NCBI RefSeq assembly: GCF_001719615.1
Contig: NZ_MDVX01000001.1
Location: 248,001-312,000, forward strand
Reading direction: 5' to 3'
DNA from: Neptunicoccus sediminis
GTDB lineage: Bacteria > Pseudomonadota > Alphaproteobacteria > Rhodobacterales > Rhodobacteraceae
DNA: 64,000 bases
In this document: positions 16,999-28,150 of the stretch, one piece after another
How the letters are laid out: the number at the start of each line of letters is the position of its first letter
Position numbering within the stretch: position 1 is the stretch's first letter
Position numbers and translations under genes: made by a program
Notes under the pieces: model-generated
What the model was told of the DNA's origin: nothing
Database searches by the model: none
Seen by the model: the letters and a program-made list of their open reading frames with translations, nothing else

Positions 16999-18345
16999 AT
17001 GGCCAAAACAAAAGCAAAGCTGAAACGTAAGGTCAGCAAGTTAAAGAAAAAGGTCAAAGGGTTGAAAGCCGAAATAAAGGCGCAATCGACGCAGCCTGCG
17101 GTTTCGCCCCTTGCCCCCTCCGAAGGCTTTCCGGCCCTTCCCGAAATCGGCGGCGTCACATTCGCAGCCGGTGCTGCCAGTGTAAAATATAAAAACCGCA
17201 CCGACGTGATGCTGGCCCACGTTGCCAAAGGCAGCGCCGTTGCCGGTGTGTTCACCCGATCCTCTACCCGCTCCGCGCCGGTGCTGGACTGTCAGGCCAA
17301 ACTGGTCGAACTGCAAAAAACCGATGTTGTCGAGGATGCTTTGGGGGTTGTTGTGAACTCTGGCAATTCCAACGCTTTCACGGGGCAGGTCGGTGCAAAA
17401 TCCGTCGAATTTGTCTGTGCAGCAGCGGCCAAAACGCTTGGGGTCGGGGCTGGTAACATACTGACATCCTCTACCGGCGTGATTGGCCAGCCGCTGCCTC
17501 ATGACCGGATCACGGCTGTTCTGGACGATCTGGCCAAGGGTCTTGATCCGTCGCGGGGCGAGGAAGCCGCGCAGGCCATTATGACCACGGACACTTTTCC
17601 CAAAGGGGTTGCAGCCAGCGTGGAAATTGACGGCAAACAGGTGAATATCGCCGGTTTCGCCAAGGGTTCAGGCATGATTGCGCCGGATATGGCGACGATG
17701 CTGGTCTATATCTTTACCGATGCAGCAATTACGTCCGCTGCGTTTCAGGCGCTGGTCTCGGATCATAACAAGACCACTTTCAACGCGATAACTGTTGATA
17801 GCGATACGTCCACCTCTGACACGTTACTCGCCTTTGCAACCGGCGCTGCGGGCAATGCGCGGATTTCCGATGCGCAGAGTGCTGACGGTCAAAAGCTCGG
17901 CGCGGCGCTGCAATCCGTGATGCGCGATCTGGCCCATCTGGTTGTAAAGGACGGAGAGGGCGCGACCAAATTCCTTGAAGTCGCTGTCACCGGAGCCTCT
18001 GATGATGCCTCGGCGCAGATTGTGGCCCTAGCGATTGCCAATTCACCGCTGGTGAAAACCGCTGTTGCAGGGGAAGACCCGAATTGGGGCCGCGTTGTCA
18101 TGGCCGTTGGTAAGTCCGGTGAACCTGCGGATCGGGATAAGATCGCCATCCGCTTCGGGGATATTCTGGTGGCGGAAAACGGTTGGGTCTCGCCCGAGTA
18201 TACTGAACAGCAGGGTGTGGATTACATGAAACAGCAGGACCTGCGCATTGCAACCGATCTGGGGATCGGAGAGGGCGCTGCGACTGTCTGGACCTGTGAT
18301 CTGACCCACGGTTATATCACCATCAACGCCGATTACCGTTCATGA
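16999..18345 (+). CDS. argJ: Bifunctional ornithine acetyltransferase/N-acetylglutamate synthase ArgJ with Lys-rich N-terminal extension
   Basis: ArgJ transfers acetyl from N-acetylornithine to glutamate in arginine synthesis. The core from about residue 35 shows ITAVLDDL, MTTDTFPKG and the autocleavage site AKGSGMIAPDMATMLVY, with the nucleophile at T233. The first ~30 residues are unusual: 12 Lys and 1 Arg, with L8, V12, L15, V19, L22 and I26 in a perfect 4-3 heptad spacing, so a basic coiled coil. GGGGGG precedes ATG 16999, and no later ATG or GTG would remove the extension. The stop overlaps the mutT start (ATGA). Confidence 0.96.
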   Translation: MAKTKAKLKRKVSKLKKKVKGLKAEIKAQSTQPAVSPLAPSEGFPALPEIGGVTFAAGAASVKYKNRTDVMLAHVAKGSAVAGVFTRSSTRSAPVLDCQAKLVELQKTDVVEDALGVVVNSGNSNAFTGQVGAKSVEFVCAAAAKTLGVGAGNILTSSTGVIGQPLPHDRITAVLDDLAKGLDPSRGEEAAQAIMTTDTFPKGVAASVEIDGKQVNIAGFAKGSGMIAPDMATMLVYIFTDAAITSAAFQALVSDHNKTTFNAITVDSDTSTSDTLLAFATGAAGNARISDAQSADGQKLGAALQSVMRDLAHLVVKDGEGATKFLEVAVTGASDDASAQIVALAIANSPLVKTAVAGEDPNWGRVVMAVGKSGEPADRDKIAIRFGDILVAENGWVSPEYTEQQGVDYMKQQDLRIATDLGIGEGAATVWTCDLTHGYITINADYRS

Positions 18346-18740
18346 AGACACTTCTGGTTTCTGCGGTCGCCCTGATCGACAAGGACGGCCGCGTCTTGCT
18401 GGCGCAGCGCCCCGAAGGAAAGACGCTTGCCGGTTTGTGGGAATTTCCGGGCGGCAAGGTGGAGCCGGGGGAAACCCCCGAACACGCCCTGATCCGCGAG
18501 TTGGAAGAAGAACTGGCGATTAACACATGGGAAAGCTGCCTCGCGCCGCTGACCTTTGCCAGCCACAGCTATGAAGATTTCCACCTTTTGATGCCGCTAT
18601 ACGCCTGCCGGAAATGGGACGGTATCCCGACGCCCCAGGAAAATCAGGTGCTGAAATGGGTGCGCCCGAAAGAGATGTCCAACTATCCGATGCCACCAGC
18701 GGATATACCGCTGATCGCCATGCTGCGAGACCTGCTATAG
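18342..18740 (+). CDS. mutT: MutT-type Nudix hydrolase (8-oxo-dGTP diphosphatase)
   Basis: A 132-residue Nudix enzyme that would remove oxidised dGTP from the nucleotide pool. The Nudix box spans GGKVEPGETPEHALIRELEE at about 37-56 with the REL-EEE core. The N-terminal VSAVALIDKDGRVLLAQRP and late LKWVRPKEM fit MutT proper. The start overlaps the argJ stop (ATGA). The stop codon TAG abuts the stop of convergent hemH, the two forming CTATAG, so there is no intergenic terminator. Confidence 0.93.
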   Translation: MKTLLVSAVALIDKDGRVLLAQRPEGKTLAGLWEFPGGKVEPGETPEHALIRELEEELAINTWESCLAPLTFASHSYEDFHLLMPLYACRKWDGIPTPQENQVLKWVRPKEMSNYPMPPADIPLIAMLRDLL

Positions 18741-19778
18741 CCAGCCGCCCGTTTCGGATTTGATGATTTCCGCCATCATTTCAACGTGATCGGGACGCTC
18801 GTTCAGGCACGGAATATAGGTGAAGGTTTCGCCGCCCGCTTCTTTGAATGCGTCCTGAATTTCATCGTTGATCTCTTCGAGTGTCTCGACACAATCCGAT
18901 GAAAAGGCCGGAGCCATCACCGCGATGTTCTTCTTGCCTTCCCGCGCCAGTCGGGCGACGTCTTCGACGGTATAGGGCTGTAGCCATTCTTCCGGCCCGA
19001 ATTGCGACTGAAAGGTCAGCTGCACTTTGTCCGCAGGCAGGCCCAGTTCCTCGCGCAACAGTCGCGTGGTTTTCTGACAGTGGCAGTGATAGGGGTCGCC
19101 TTCCATCAAATAGCGGATCGGAACACCATGATAGGATGTGACCAGCATGTCCGGCTCAACATCCAGCTTGGCGTAGGTTTCTTTTACGGTCGCGGCCAAT
19201 GCCTTGATATAAAGCGGGTTTTCGTAATAGGCAGGCACCGTGCGAATGGACGGTTGCCACTTCATGTCCATCAGGGCGCGGAAGGCTTCGTCATTGGCGG
19301 TGGCTGTGGTCGGCGCGGAATACTGCGGATAGAGCGGGAAAAATACGATCCGGTCGCAGCCCTTTTCCTTCATCCGCTCTATCACCGAACGGGTGGACGG
19401 GTTGCCGTAGCGCATGCAAAAATCCACCTCCACGCGATCACCATAGAGCCCCTTAAGCGTCTCTTTCAACGCTTCGCACTGGTTGCGTGTGATGGTCAGC
19501 AGCGGGCTTTCGTCTTTGTCGGTGTTCCAGATACTGCGATATGCCTCGCCAGAGGTGAAAGGCCGTTTGCTCAGGATGATAAGCTGCAAGAGCGGCTGCC
19601 ATTTCCAACGGGCATAGTCGATCACGCGGCGGTCCGACAGGAACTGGCTCAGGTAGCGGCGCATGGACCAATAGTCCGTTGCGTCGGGTGTGCCGAGATT
19701 GGAGATGATCACCCCAACCTTGCCAAAACTTACAGCGGGATGGTCGGCGGCGGCGTGGGCTGGTTTTTCTGCGGTCAT
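18735..19778 (-). CDS. hemH: Ferrochelatase
   Basis: A 347-residue ferrochelatase that inserts Fe2+ into protoporphyrin IX, the last step of protoheme synthesis, at the inner membrane. Motifs include GVIISNLGTPDATDYWSMRR, the FFPLYPQYSAPTTATANDE block, the catalytic-His segment VTSYHGVPIRYL and the C-terminal APAFSSDCVETLEEI. An AGAGAGAG tract precedes ATG 19778. The upstream minus-strand gene is the NDUFAF5-like methyltransferase, 48 bp away. It is one of three heme genes in this window (with hemD and hemY), which lie in separate operons. Confidence 0.96.
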   Translation of the reverse strand: MTAEKPAHAAADHPAVSFGKVGVIISNLGTPDATDYWSMRRYLSQFLSDRRVIDYARWKWQPLLQLIILSKRPFTSGEAYRSIWNTDKDESPLLTITRNQCEALKETLKGLYGDRVEVDFCMRYGNPSTRSVIERMKEKGCDRIVFFPLYPQYSAPTTATANDEAFRALMDMKWQPSIRTVPAYYENPLYIKALAATVKETYAKLDVEPDMLVTSYHGVPIRYLMEGDPYHCHCQKTTRLLREELGLPADKVQLTFQSQFGPEEWLQPYTVEDVARLAREGKKNIAVMAPAFSSDCVETLEEINDEIQDAFKEAGGETFTYIPCLNERPDHVEMMAEIIKSETGGWL

Positions 19779-19826
19779 GATGTCTCTCTCTGGTCCCGAT
19801 CGGAGGTATCCTAAAGGCGGAAGCGA

Positions 19827-20657
19827 TCAAGTCTTTTTATCAACTGCGGGAAATTCTGTCACACCCAGCGCATCAGCCAACCGGGTTTGCGCCGATCCGG
19901 GGCGCAGGGGTTTTTGTTGTGTATCCGACGGTGCCCAGCCTGTCAGGAAGGCCATTTCAAACGTCGCCATCATACGACCGTCTTCCATATGGTCCCGTGC
20001 GTAAATCTGCGTCATGCGCAAAAAGACATCGCGGCGGGCGAAATTGCGGCTGCGATCGCTCAGGGCGTTGGTCTCGCCCATTGCGCGCAACTCACGCATC
20101 AAATGCCAGGGGCTTTCATAGGCCACGCGCAGGGGTTCAAGATCGGCAACCGGCAAACCGTAGCCGGCCCGTTGCATCAACGCCCCCAATCCGCGCAGTT
20201 CCGCCATTGGTGCCACATGGGGACGGATACCGCCGCGCAGCTCGGCCTCGGATTCTGTCAGGCTGTGACGCAGTTCTTTCAGGGTTTCCCCCGCAAACAT
20301 CACCGCAATCATCAATCCGTCCGGCCGCAGGGCGCGGCGCATCTGGATCAATTGGCCCACAGGATCGCTGGCCCAATGCAGGCACAGGCAGTGCACGATC
20401 AGATCGCAACTCTCCGGTTCCAGATCCAGCGTTTCTGCATCTGGTATCACACGGGCAGCCACACCCGTTTTTTCCGCCCAATAAGACCCGTTCCAGCCAA
20501 TAAACACCGGATCGGTAAAGGTTCTGTTAACGTCTTTCAGTCTTTCTGAAACTTCATCGGCTGCGAAATCATGCAGGAACAAGGCATCGGTGCCCGTCAC
20601 GCGGGCGCGGTGCTGGTCCAGTGCTTGCGGATCGAACAGTGTCTGGGTTGGGTTCAT
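19827..20657 (-). CDS. NDUFAF5-like SAM-dependent methyltransferase-fold protein
   Basis: A 276-residue protein with a class I methyltransferase fold. It starts MNPTQTLFDPQALDQHRAR, and its core has LDLEPESCDLIVHCLCLHWASDPVGQLIQMRRALRPDG split over two strands, then GETLKELRHSL. It resembles the alphaproteobacterial relatives of mitochondrial NDUFAF5, a complex I assembly factor reported to hydroxylate an arginine, and more distantly BioC. The glycine-rich SAM motif I seems weak, as expected for that subgroup. AGGAG supports ATG 20657. It lies between comF (divergent) and hemH. Direct function is inferred. Confidence 0.8.
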   Translation of the reverse strand: MNPTQTLFDPQALDQHRARVTGTDALFLHDFAADEVSERLKDVNRTFTDPVFIGWNGSYWAEKTGVAARVIPDAETLDLEPESCDLIVHCLCLHWASDPVGQLIQMRRALRPDGLMIAVMFAGETLKELRHSLTESEAELRGGIRPHVAPMAELRGLGALMQRAGYGLPVADLEPLRVAYESPWHLMRELRAMGETNALSDRSRNFARRDVFLRMTQIYARDHMEDGRMMATFEMAFLTGWAPSDTQQKPLRPGSAQTRLADALGVTEFPAVDKKT

Positions 20658-20713
20658 CGGGCAAATCTCCTGCCGCAGACCTAGCGCCCAATGTCAAAAA
20701 GGAAAAGCCTATC

Positions 20714-21436
20714 CTGCACGTCACGCAGAAATTGATCCGTCTTGCCTATCCGCCGCGCTGCCTGTCCTGTGGCGTTGACACCGCCGCGGAAAATACCCTG
20801 TGCCAGACCTGCTGGCCAGAGGCGCATTTCTTTTCTGGCAGTGTCTGCAACGGGTGCGGTGTACCCTTGGAGGGACATGCGGAAGAGGCCGATTTATGTG
20901 AAGCCTGCTTTTCCAATCCGGTGCCTTGGGCGCAGGGGCGATCTGTAGGTCTGTATGAAGGGCCGCTGCGCCGTATGGTTCTGGGGTTGAAACACGGAGA
21001 CCGACAGGACAGCGCACCGCATATGGCCCGTTGGATGCTGGGGGTTGGCGCGGGGCTGATCACGCCGCAGACCGTTCTGGTGCCGGTGCCCCTGCACTGG
21101 AGCAGGATGCTAAAGCGACGATACAACCAGTCCGTCCTGCTGGCTCGCGCCCTTGCTGCAAGTAGTACAGCGCAGGTGCTGCCCGACGGGTTGCAGCGGG
21201 TGCGGGCGACGAAGACGCAAAAGGACATGACCCGCGCGGAACGGTTTGAAAATCAACGCAGTGCGATCCGACCCCATTCGCGGCGCACCCCGCTGATCCG
21301 CGACAGGCCGGTTCTCCTGATCGACGATGTGATGACCACCGGCGCAACGCTCTCTGCCTGTACGCATGCCTGTTTCACAGCCGGTGCCGCATCTGTCAGC
21401 GTTCTTGTTTTTGCCCGCGTTGCAAGGCTGGCGTAA
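20714..21436 (+). CDS. comF: ComF family phosphoribosyltransferase-like protein
   Basis: A protein of about 240 residues. An N-terminal double zinc ribbon (CLSCGVDTAAENTLCQTCW and CNGCG...CEACF) leads into a type I phosphoribosyltransferase domain ending VLLIDDVMTTGATL, the PRPP-binding loop. ComF helps DNA uptake in competent species, but the family is widespread in non-competent bacteria. The start is uncertain: CTG 20714 has AAGGAAAAG upstream; TTG 20732 and GTG 20639/20621 are alternatives. The gene ends 35 bp before grxC. Most of it is firm; the first 10-30 residues are not. Confidence 0.88.
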   Translation: MHVTQKLIRLAYPPRCLSCGVDTAAENTLCQTCWPEAHFFSGSVCNGCGVPLEGHAEEADLCEACFSNPVPWAQGRSVGLYEGPLRRMVLGLKHGDRQDSAPHMARWMLGVGAGLITPQTVLVPVPLHWSRMLKRRYNQSVLLARALAASSTAQVLPDGLQRVRATKTQKDMTRAERFENQRSAIRPHSRRTPLIRDRPVLLIDDVMTTGATLSACTHACFTAGAASVSVLVFARVARLA

Positions 21437-21470
21437 AGCCCTATATATTGTGGCAAACAATAGGAATGCC

Positions 21471-21731
21471 ATGATGAAAAATGTTGAAATCTATACCACG
21501 CCCATCTGCGGTTACTGTGCAGCCGCCAAACGCTTGCTGAACGGGAAATCCGTGTCTTTTGCGGAAATTGACGTGATGACCAACCCCGAAAAGAAGGCGG
21601 AAATGATCCAGCGCGCCAATGGCGGGCGGACTGTGCCGCAAATCTTTATCGGTGAGACCCACGTGGGCGGTTTTGATGATCTGAACCTGCTGGAACGGCA
21701 GGGTAAACTTGATGCTTTGTTAGCAGGATGA
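21471..21731 (+). CDS. grxC: Glutaredoxin 3
   Basis: An 86-residue dithiol glutaredoxin that reduces disulfides and glutathione mixed disulfides. The active site is C13-G-Y-C16 in TTPICGYCAAAK. The cis-proline region GRTVPQIFIG and the glutathione-contact VGGFDDL follow. There are tandem ATGs (21471 and 21474) behind a GGA ribosome site; I used the first. The stop overlaps the nitrilase-family start (ATGA), and marR follows by another such overlap, so comF-grxC-nit-marR may be one transcript. Confidence 0.95.
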   Translation: MMKNVEIYTTPICGYCAAAKRLLNGKSVSFAEIDVMTNPEKKAEMIQRANGGRTVPQIFIGETHVGGFDDLNLLERQGKLDALLAG

Positions 21732-22570
21732 CCCTGCGCGCCGGTCTGATCCAGCTGAACAGCAGCGACGATCCGGTTGCCAATCTGCCCCGCACGCAGG
21801 GGCTGATTGCGCAGGCGGCGGGGCAGGGTGCGAAATTCGTTGCCACCCCCGAAGTGACCAACGTGTTGTCCACCAGTCGCAGCCATCAAAAGGCTGTCTT
21901 GCAGCAAGAAGAGCAGGACCAGACCCTTGCCGCCTTGCGTGAACAGGCTGCTGATCTGGGGATCTGGCTGCTGATCGGTTCGCTCGGGCTGTTGACGGAA
22001 GACGCGGACGGGCGCTTTGCAAACCGCAGCTTTCTGGTTGATCCGCAAGGAAAAATCATAGCCCGTTACGATAAGATCCACATGTTTGACGTGCAGGTGA
22101 CTGAAACCGAGACCTACCGAGAAAGTGACGGTTATCGCCCCGGTGACACTGCGACACTGGCTGAAACGCCCTTTGGCACCATCGGCATGACCATCTGCTA
22201 TGACATGCGTTTTCCCCATCTCTATCGCCAGCTTGCACAGGCCGGCGCCACTATTCTGACGGCTCCGGCTGCATTTTCACCCGTCACGGGCGCGGCCCAC
22301 TGGCACAGTCTTTTGCGGGCGCGGGCGATTGAGAACGGCTGTTTCGTGATTGCTCCGGCGCAGACGGGCACCCATGACATCTCCAAGGGCAAGCCGCGCT
22401 CTACCTATGGCCACACGCTGGTGGTCGACCCTTGGGGCGAGGTGTTACTGGACGCGGGAAAAGAAGAAGGCGCGTTTCTGGTTGATCTGGATCTGTCGCA
22501 GGTGGAAAGCGCCCGCAAGCGAGTGCCGTCCCTCAGCCACGATCGTCCCTTTCGTCTGCACCAAGGATGA
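21728..22570 (+). CDS. Carbon-nitrogen hydrolase family protein (Nit2/NitFhit-like omega-amidase)
   Basis: A 280-residue nitrilase-superfamily amidase. The catalytic triad is visible as E42 (ATPEVTN), K116 (RYDKIHMFD) and C157 (TICYDMRFP). This pattern matches the Nit1/Nit2 branch, which acts on deaminated glutathione or alpha-ketoglutaramate rather than nitriles. The link with grxC through a 4-bp overlap supports a glutathione-repair role, but this is inference. The C-terminus (LSHDRPFRLHQG) overlaps the marR start. Confidence 0.9.
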   Translation: MTLRAGLIQLNSSDDPVANLPRTQGLIAQAAGQGAKFVATPEVTNVLSTSRSHQKAVLQQEEQDQTLAALREQAADLGIWLLIGSLGLLTEDADGRFANRSFLVDPQGKIIARYDKIHMFDVQVTETETYRESDGYRPGDTATLAETPFGTIGMTICYDMRFPHLYRQLAQAGATILTAPAAFSPVTGAAHWHSLLRARAIENGCFVIAPAQTGTHDISKGKPRSTYGHTLVVDPWGEVLLDAGKEEGAFLVDLDLSQVESARKRVPSLSHDRPFRLHQG

Positions 22571-23004
22571 GCGACAGCCCCGATATTTCCCTTGCAATCG
22601 GCCTGTTGTCAGAGGTCGTCGCAGCGGATCAACTGATCAAGGGCACGCTGTCCCGCCGACTGCCAAGGGGGATGGAGATGTCCCATTTTTCCGTTCTTAA
22701 CCATCTGAGCAACTCTGGCGAAAAGACCCCTGCGCAGCTTGCGCGGAACTTTCATCTGACCAAAGGTGCGATGACCAATACGTTGAAGAAACTTGAAAAC
22801 GCCGGATATATCCATATCCGCCCAGATTGGGACGATGCACGGCGCAAACAAGTGTCTATCAGCAACGCAGGCCGTGTGGCCCGCGAACTGGCGCTAGAGC
22901 AATTGGTGCCGGAATTTGAAAAGATCATAGCCGATCTGGGGGAACAGAAAATCCGCCAGACCCTGCCCGTCCTGCGGGCTTTTCGCACGGCGCTGGGCGG
23001 TTGA
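22567..23004 (+). CDS. MarR family transcriptional regulator
   Basis: A 145-residue winged-helix regulator. The segment FSVLNHLSNSGEKTPAQLAR leads into the recognition helix LTKGAMTNTLKKLENAGYI, followed by the wing RPDWDDARRKQVSIS. It would act as a dimeric repressor that answers to a small phenolic or oxidant signal. The start overlaps the nitrilase-family stop (ATGA). With grxC upstream, oxidative or electrophile sensing is plausible but unproven. It ends four bases before convergent ubiG. Confidence 0.9.
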   Translation: MSDSPDISLAIGLLSEVVAADQLIKGTLSRRLPRGMEMSHFSVLNHLSNSGEKTPAQLARNFHLTKGAMTNTLKKLENAGYIHIRPDWDDARRKQVSISNAGRVARELALEQLVPEFEKIIADLGEQKIRQTLPVLRAFRTALGG

Positions 23005-23008
23005 TTCC

Positions 23009-23752
23009 TCAGGTCGGTTTCACGCTGGCTGTGACGTAATTCACGCTCAGATCCCGCTCTGATATGGACCAGCTCCACAATAGCGGGTTGAAGACAAACC
23101 CTTTGCGATCCACAGGGGTGAGCCCCGCCTGTTCGATCAGCCCGTACAATTCGTCCGGCGTGATGAACTTGGCCCAGTCATGGGTTCCCTTCGGCAACCA
23201 ACGCATCACATGTTCCGCTCCGATGATCGCCATCATATAGCTTTTGGGGTTCCGGTTCAGGGTCGAACAGATCATGATCCCGCCCGGTTTCAGCAATTGC
23301 TGGCAGGCGGTCAGATAGGCCTGCGGATCAGAAACATGCTCCACCACTTCCATATTCAAGACCGCGTCGAACTGTTCTCCGGCGGCGGCGAGGTCTTCGG
23401 CAGTGGTATGGCGATAGTCGATCTCCAGCCCCATCTGATGGGCGTGGACCTGTGCCACGGGTATATTACCCGCCGCCGCATCCGCCCCGACGACTGTCGC
23501 GCCCAGTCGGGCCATAGGTTCTGACAACAGGCCGCCACCGCAGCCTATATCAAGGATACGCAGACCCTTCAGACTGTCCAGCGCGTCCTTGTCCCGCCCG
23601 AACTCTGCCGTGATCTGGTCCACGATATAACCCAGACGACAGGGGTTCAGCATGTGCAGCGGTTTGAATTTGCCGTTTTCGTCCCACCACTCGGCGGCCA
23701 TCGTTTCAAACTTTGCGACTTCGTGATCGTCAATTGTTGTCGCTGCTGCCAT
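23009..23752 (-). CDS. ubiG: Ubiquinone O-methyltransferase UbiG
   Basis: A 247-residue SAM-dependent methyltransferase that carries out both O-methylations of ubiquinone synthesis. Family segments are [20 protein letters not shown] at the N-terminus, the SAM loop [30 protein letters not shown] and the membrane-contact [13 protein letters not shown] chose ATG 23752 because GAGG lies 11 bases upstream and the length fits; the frame extends to ATG 23794 without a ribosome site. It is divergent from pip. Confidence 0.93.
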   Translation of the reverse strand: MAAATTIDDHEVAKFETMAAEWWDENGKFKPLHMLNPCRLGYIVDQITAEFGRDKDALDSLKGLRILDIGCGGGLLSEPMARLGATVVGADAAAGNIPVAQVHAHQMGLEIDYRHTTAEDLAAAGEQFDAVLNMEVVEHVSDPQAYLTACQQLLKPGGIMICSTLNRNPKSYMMAIIGAEHVMRWLPKGTHDWAKFITPDELYGLIEQAGLTPVDRKGFVFNPLLWSWSISERDLSVNYVTASVKPT

Positions 23753-23813
23753 TGCACTCATGTCCTCGAACTGCCAAGGTTGGGGATCAACCATGAAATA
23801 ATATAGACCACCT

Positions 23814-24779
23814 ATGCGAAATTCCGAGAGCCAAATTGGCGCATCCCGAAACCTTTACCCTGTCATCCAGCCGTTCAACCAGTTGATGCTGGAGGTTCCG
23901 GGCGATCATACGATCTATGTAGAGGAATGCGGGAACCCTAACGGCATCCCTGTTGTCGTGTTTCATGGCGGACCGGGGGGCGGGTGCAGTCCGGGGATGC
24001 GGCGGTTTTTTCATCCGGAATTCTATCGCATTATCCTGTTCGACCAACGGGGCTGCGGGCGCTCTCGCCCCCATGCCAGTGTGGAGAACAATACTACATG
24101 GGATCTTGTCGCGGATATTGAACTGATCCGGCAGAAACTCGGCATCGAAAACTGGATTGTCTTTGGCGGATCTTGGGGGGCAACGCTGGCGCTGGTCTAT
24201 GCGCAGACCCATCCTGATCGGGTGAACCATCTGGTCCTGCGCGGTGTCTTTACCATGACTAAATCCGAACTGGACTGGTTTTATGGCGGAGGTGCAGCCG
24301 CATTCTTTCCGGATGAGTGGGAACATTTCGCCGGATTGCTGCCCCGCAGTGAACGGGATGACGTCATTGGCAACTATGCCAAGCGCCTGTTTTCCAAAAA
24401 TGAGGACATACAGGTCCGCTTTGCCCGTGCTTGGACCGAATGGGAAAGCGCACTTGCTGCGCTGGAACAGTCACCCAACCGCGGTGTCGTGCCTGCGGCC
24501 TATGCGCTGGCCTTTGCGCGGATCGAGAACCACTACTTCCACAACGCAGGCTTCCTGCGGGAAGACGGGCAGATTTTCAAGGATTTGCACAAGATCGAAC
24601 ATATTCCCGGCTCTATTGTGCAGGGGCGTTACGATATGATCTGTCCGCCGCAAACCGCCTACCGTCTGCGGGATAACTGGCCGGCCGCGCGGCTGTTTAC
24701 GGTTCCCGATGCGGGCCATTCCCTGTCCGAACCGGGCATCACCTCGACCCTGATCACCATTATGGACGAATTGTCCTGA
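23814..24779 (+). CDS. pip: Proline iminopeptidase
   Basis: A 321-residue alpha/beta-hydrolase of peptidase family S33 that cleaves N-terminal proline. The oxyanion segment [17 protein letters not shown] and [12 protein letters not shown] are diagnostic. The nucleophile elbow is [14 protein letters not shown], and the His is in [12 protein letters not shown]. Start ATG 23814 lies 61 bp from divergent ubiG. The stop TGA abuts the stop of convergent benE in TGATCA. Likely cytoplasmic peptide catabolism. Confidence 0.94.
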   Translation: MRNSESQIGASRNLYPVIQPFNQLMLEVPGDHTIYVEECGNPNGIPVVVFHGGPGGGCSPGMRRFFHPEFYRIILFDQRGCGRSRPHASVENNTTWDLVADIELIRQKLGIENWIVFGGSWGATLALVYAQTHPDRVNHLVLRGVFTMTKSELDWFYGGGAAAFFPDEWEHFAGLLPRSERDDVIGNYAKRLFSKNEDIQVRFARAWTEWESALAALEQSPNRGVVPAAYALAFARIENHYFHNAGFLREDGQIFKDLHKIEHIPGSIVQGRYDMICPPQTAYRLRDNWPAARLFTVPDAGHSLSEPGITSTLITIMDELS

Positions 24780-25919
24780 TCAGCGTTTCAATTGCTCTAG
24801 CCCCAGTGCCAAAAGTCCCGCAACCAGCCCCCAGAAGGCCGCTCCGATCCCGAAAACACTAACGCCGGAGGCTGTCACTACGAAGGTCAGCGCGGCTGGA
24901 AACAGGTGCTCTTTACCGCCAAACCCTGCGCTCGCCGCACCTATAAAAGGGCCGAGCAGCGCGACGCCGGCAACCGTGGCCACCAGCGCCGGGGGAAAGC
25001 CTGCAAACATCCCCACCAGCGACGCGCCAAATAGCGCAAGAACCGCATAAGTCAGCGCGTAAACCGGACCTGTCAGCCAGCGTTTGTCCGGATCGGGATG
25101 GGTGTCCGGCCCCGTGCAAATAGAGGCGGTGATCGCAGCGAGGTTGGACGTATGCGCACCGGCAAAAGCGGTCAAAACCGATGCGATGCCGGTGACGCCC
25201 AGAATAGAACGGCTCGGCGCCTGATACCCCGAAGCCCGCAACACTGCAAAACCGGGCAGGTTTTGTGATGCCATTGTCACTAGATATAATGGCAGCCCCA
25301 GCCCCAGCATCACCGGTAGATCAAAGGCTGGTGTGACCCAAACCAGCGTGGAAATCTGCAAGCTCTCCACCGGCTCGAGCATGCCGAGCATAAAGGACAG
25401 CCCGATCCCAAGCGCAAGCACCCCCAGCACAGCCCACATGGCAGAAAACAATCGCAGCACAAGGAAACCGGCAATCAGCGGCAGGACGAGCGCCGGAACC
25501 ACCGCCGCGTGCTCAAAAATTGCGACCACAAATTCAAACAACACGCCCGCCAGCATGGCAGAGGCCAGCGCGGCTGGAATCCGCTCTATCAGCTCTGCGA
25601 CAACCCGAAAACAGGCTGTAACCAGTACCAGAACCGCAGCGAACAGGAATGCCCCGACCGCCGCTTCAAACCCGTTTCCGCTGCTCGCCGCAATCAGCGC
25701 GGCGCCCGGTGTGGACCATGCGGTGATGATGGGCATTTTGTGCCGGATGCTCAGAATGGCAGTGGTTGCCATCATCGAAAGACACAAGGCTGCAACCCAT
25801 GATCCGGTTTGCACCGGCGTCGCACCCACCGCCTCTGTTGCGGCCAGAATAACCGCCAATGATCCGCCAAAACCGACCAGTGCGGCAACAACTGCTGAGA
25901 TGACTACGGATGCGCGCAT
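24780..25919 (-). CDS. benE: BenE family benzoate/H+ symporter-like transporter
   Basis: A 379-residue polytopic inner-membrane protein with about 11-12 hydrophobic helices. It has the BenE-type segments WSTPGAALIAASSGNGFEAA, MASQNLPGFAVLRASGYQAP and FAGAHTSNLAAITASICTGP. BenE relatives import benzoate or similar aromatic acids by proton symport. No benzoate catabolic genes are in this window, so the substrate is open. It lies downstream of fadH on the same strand, separated by 91 bp with a hairpin. Confidence 0.88.
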   Translation of the reverse strand: MRASVVISAVVAALVGFGGSLAVILAATEAVGATPVQTGSWVAALCLSMMATTAILSIRHKMPIITAWSTPGAALIAASSGNGFEAAVGAFLFAAVLVLVTACFRVVAELIERIPAALASAMLAGVLFEFVVAIFEHAAVVPALVLPLIAGFLVLRLFSAMWAVLGVLALGIGLSFMLGMLEPVESLQISTLVWVTPAFDLPVMLGLGLPLYLVTMASQNLPGFAVLRASGYQAPSRSILGVTGIASVLTAFAGAHTSNLAAITASICTGPDTHPDPDKRWLTGPVYALTYAVLALFGASLVGMFAGFPPALVATVAGVALLGPFIGAASAGFGGKEHLFPAALTFVVTASGVSVFGIGAAFWGLVAGLLALGLEQLKR

Positions 25920-25961
25920 GGGGCCTCGGGACTTGTGGGTGCCCCAGCCTTAGACGCTCCG

Positions 25962-25986
25962 GCAAGGCAGGAAAACCCCACCTTGC
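25962..25986 (-). terminator. Hairpin between fadH and benE
   Basis: GCAAGG (25962-25967) pairs with CCTTGC (25981-25986), and GG/CC pairs inside extend the stem. No T tract follows on the minus strand. It may be a weak terminator of fadH or a repeat-type element. Confidence 0.3.
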
Positions 25987-26010
25987 TTCAATGTTCCAAA
26001 AATACTCTGA

Positions 26011-28109
<2,099 letters not shown>

Positions 28110-28150
28110 GCGGGACGCAACGTTAAGGCAGATTTCACACGGCGGCGTGG

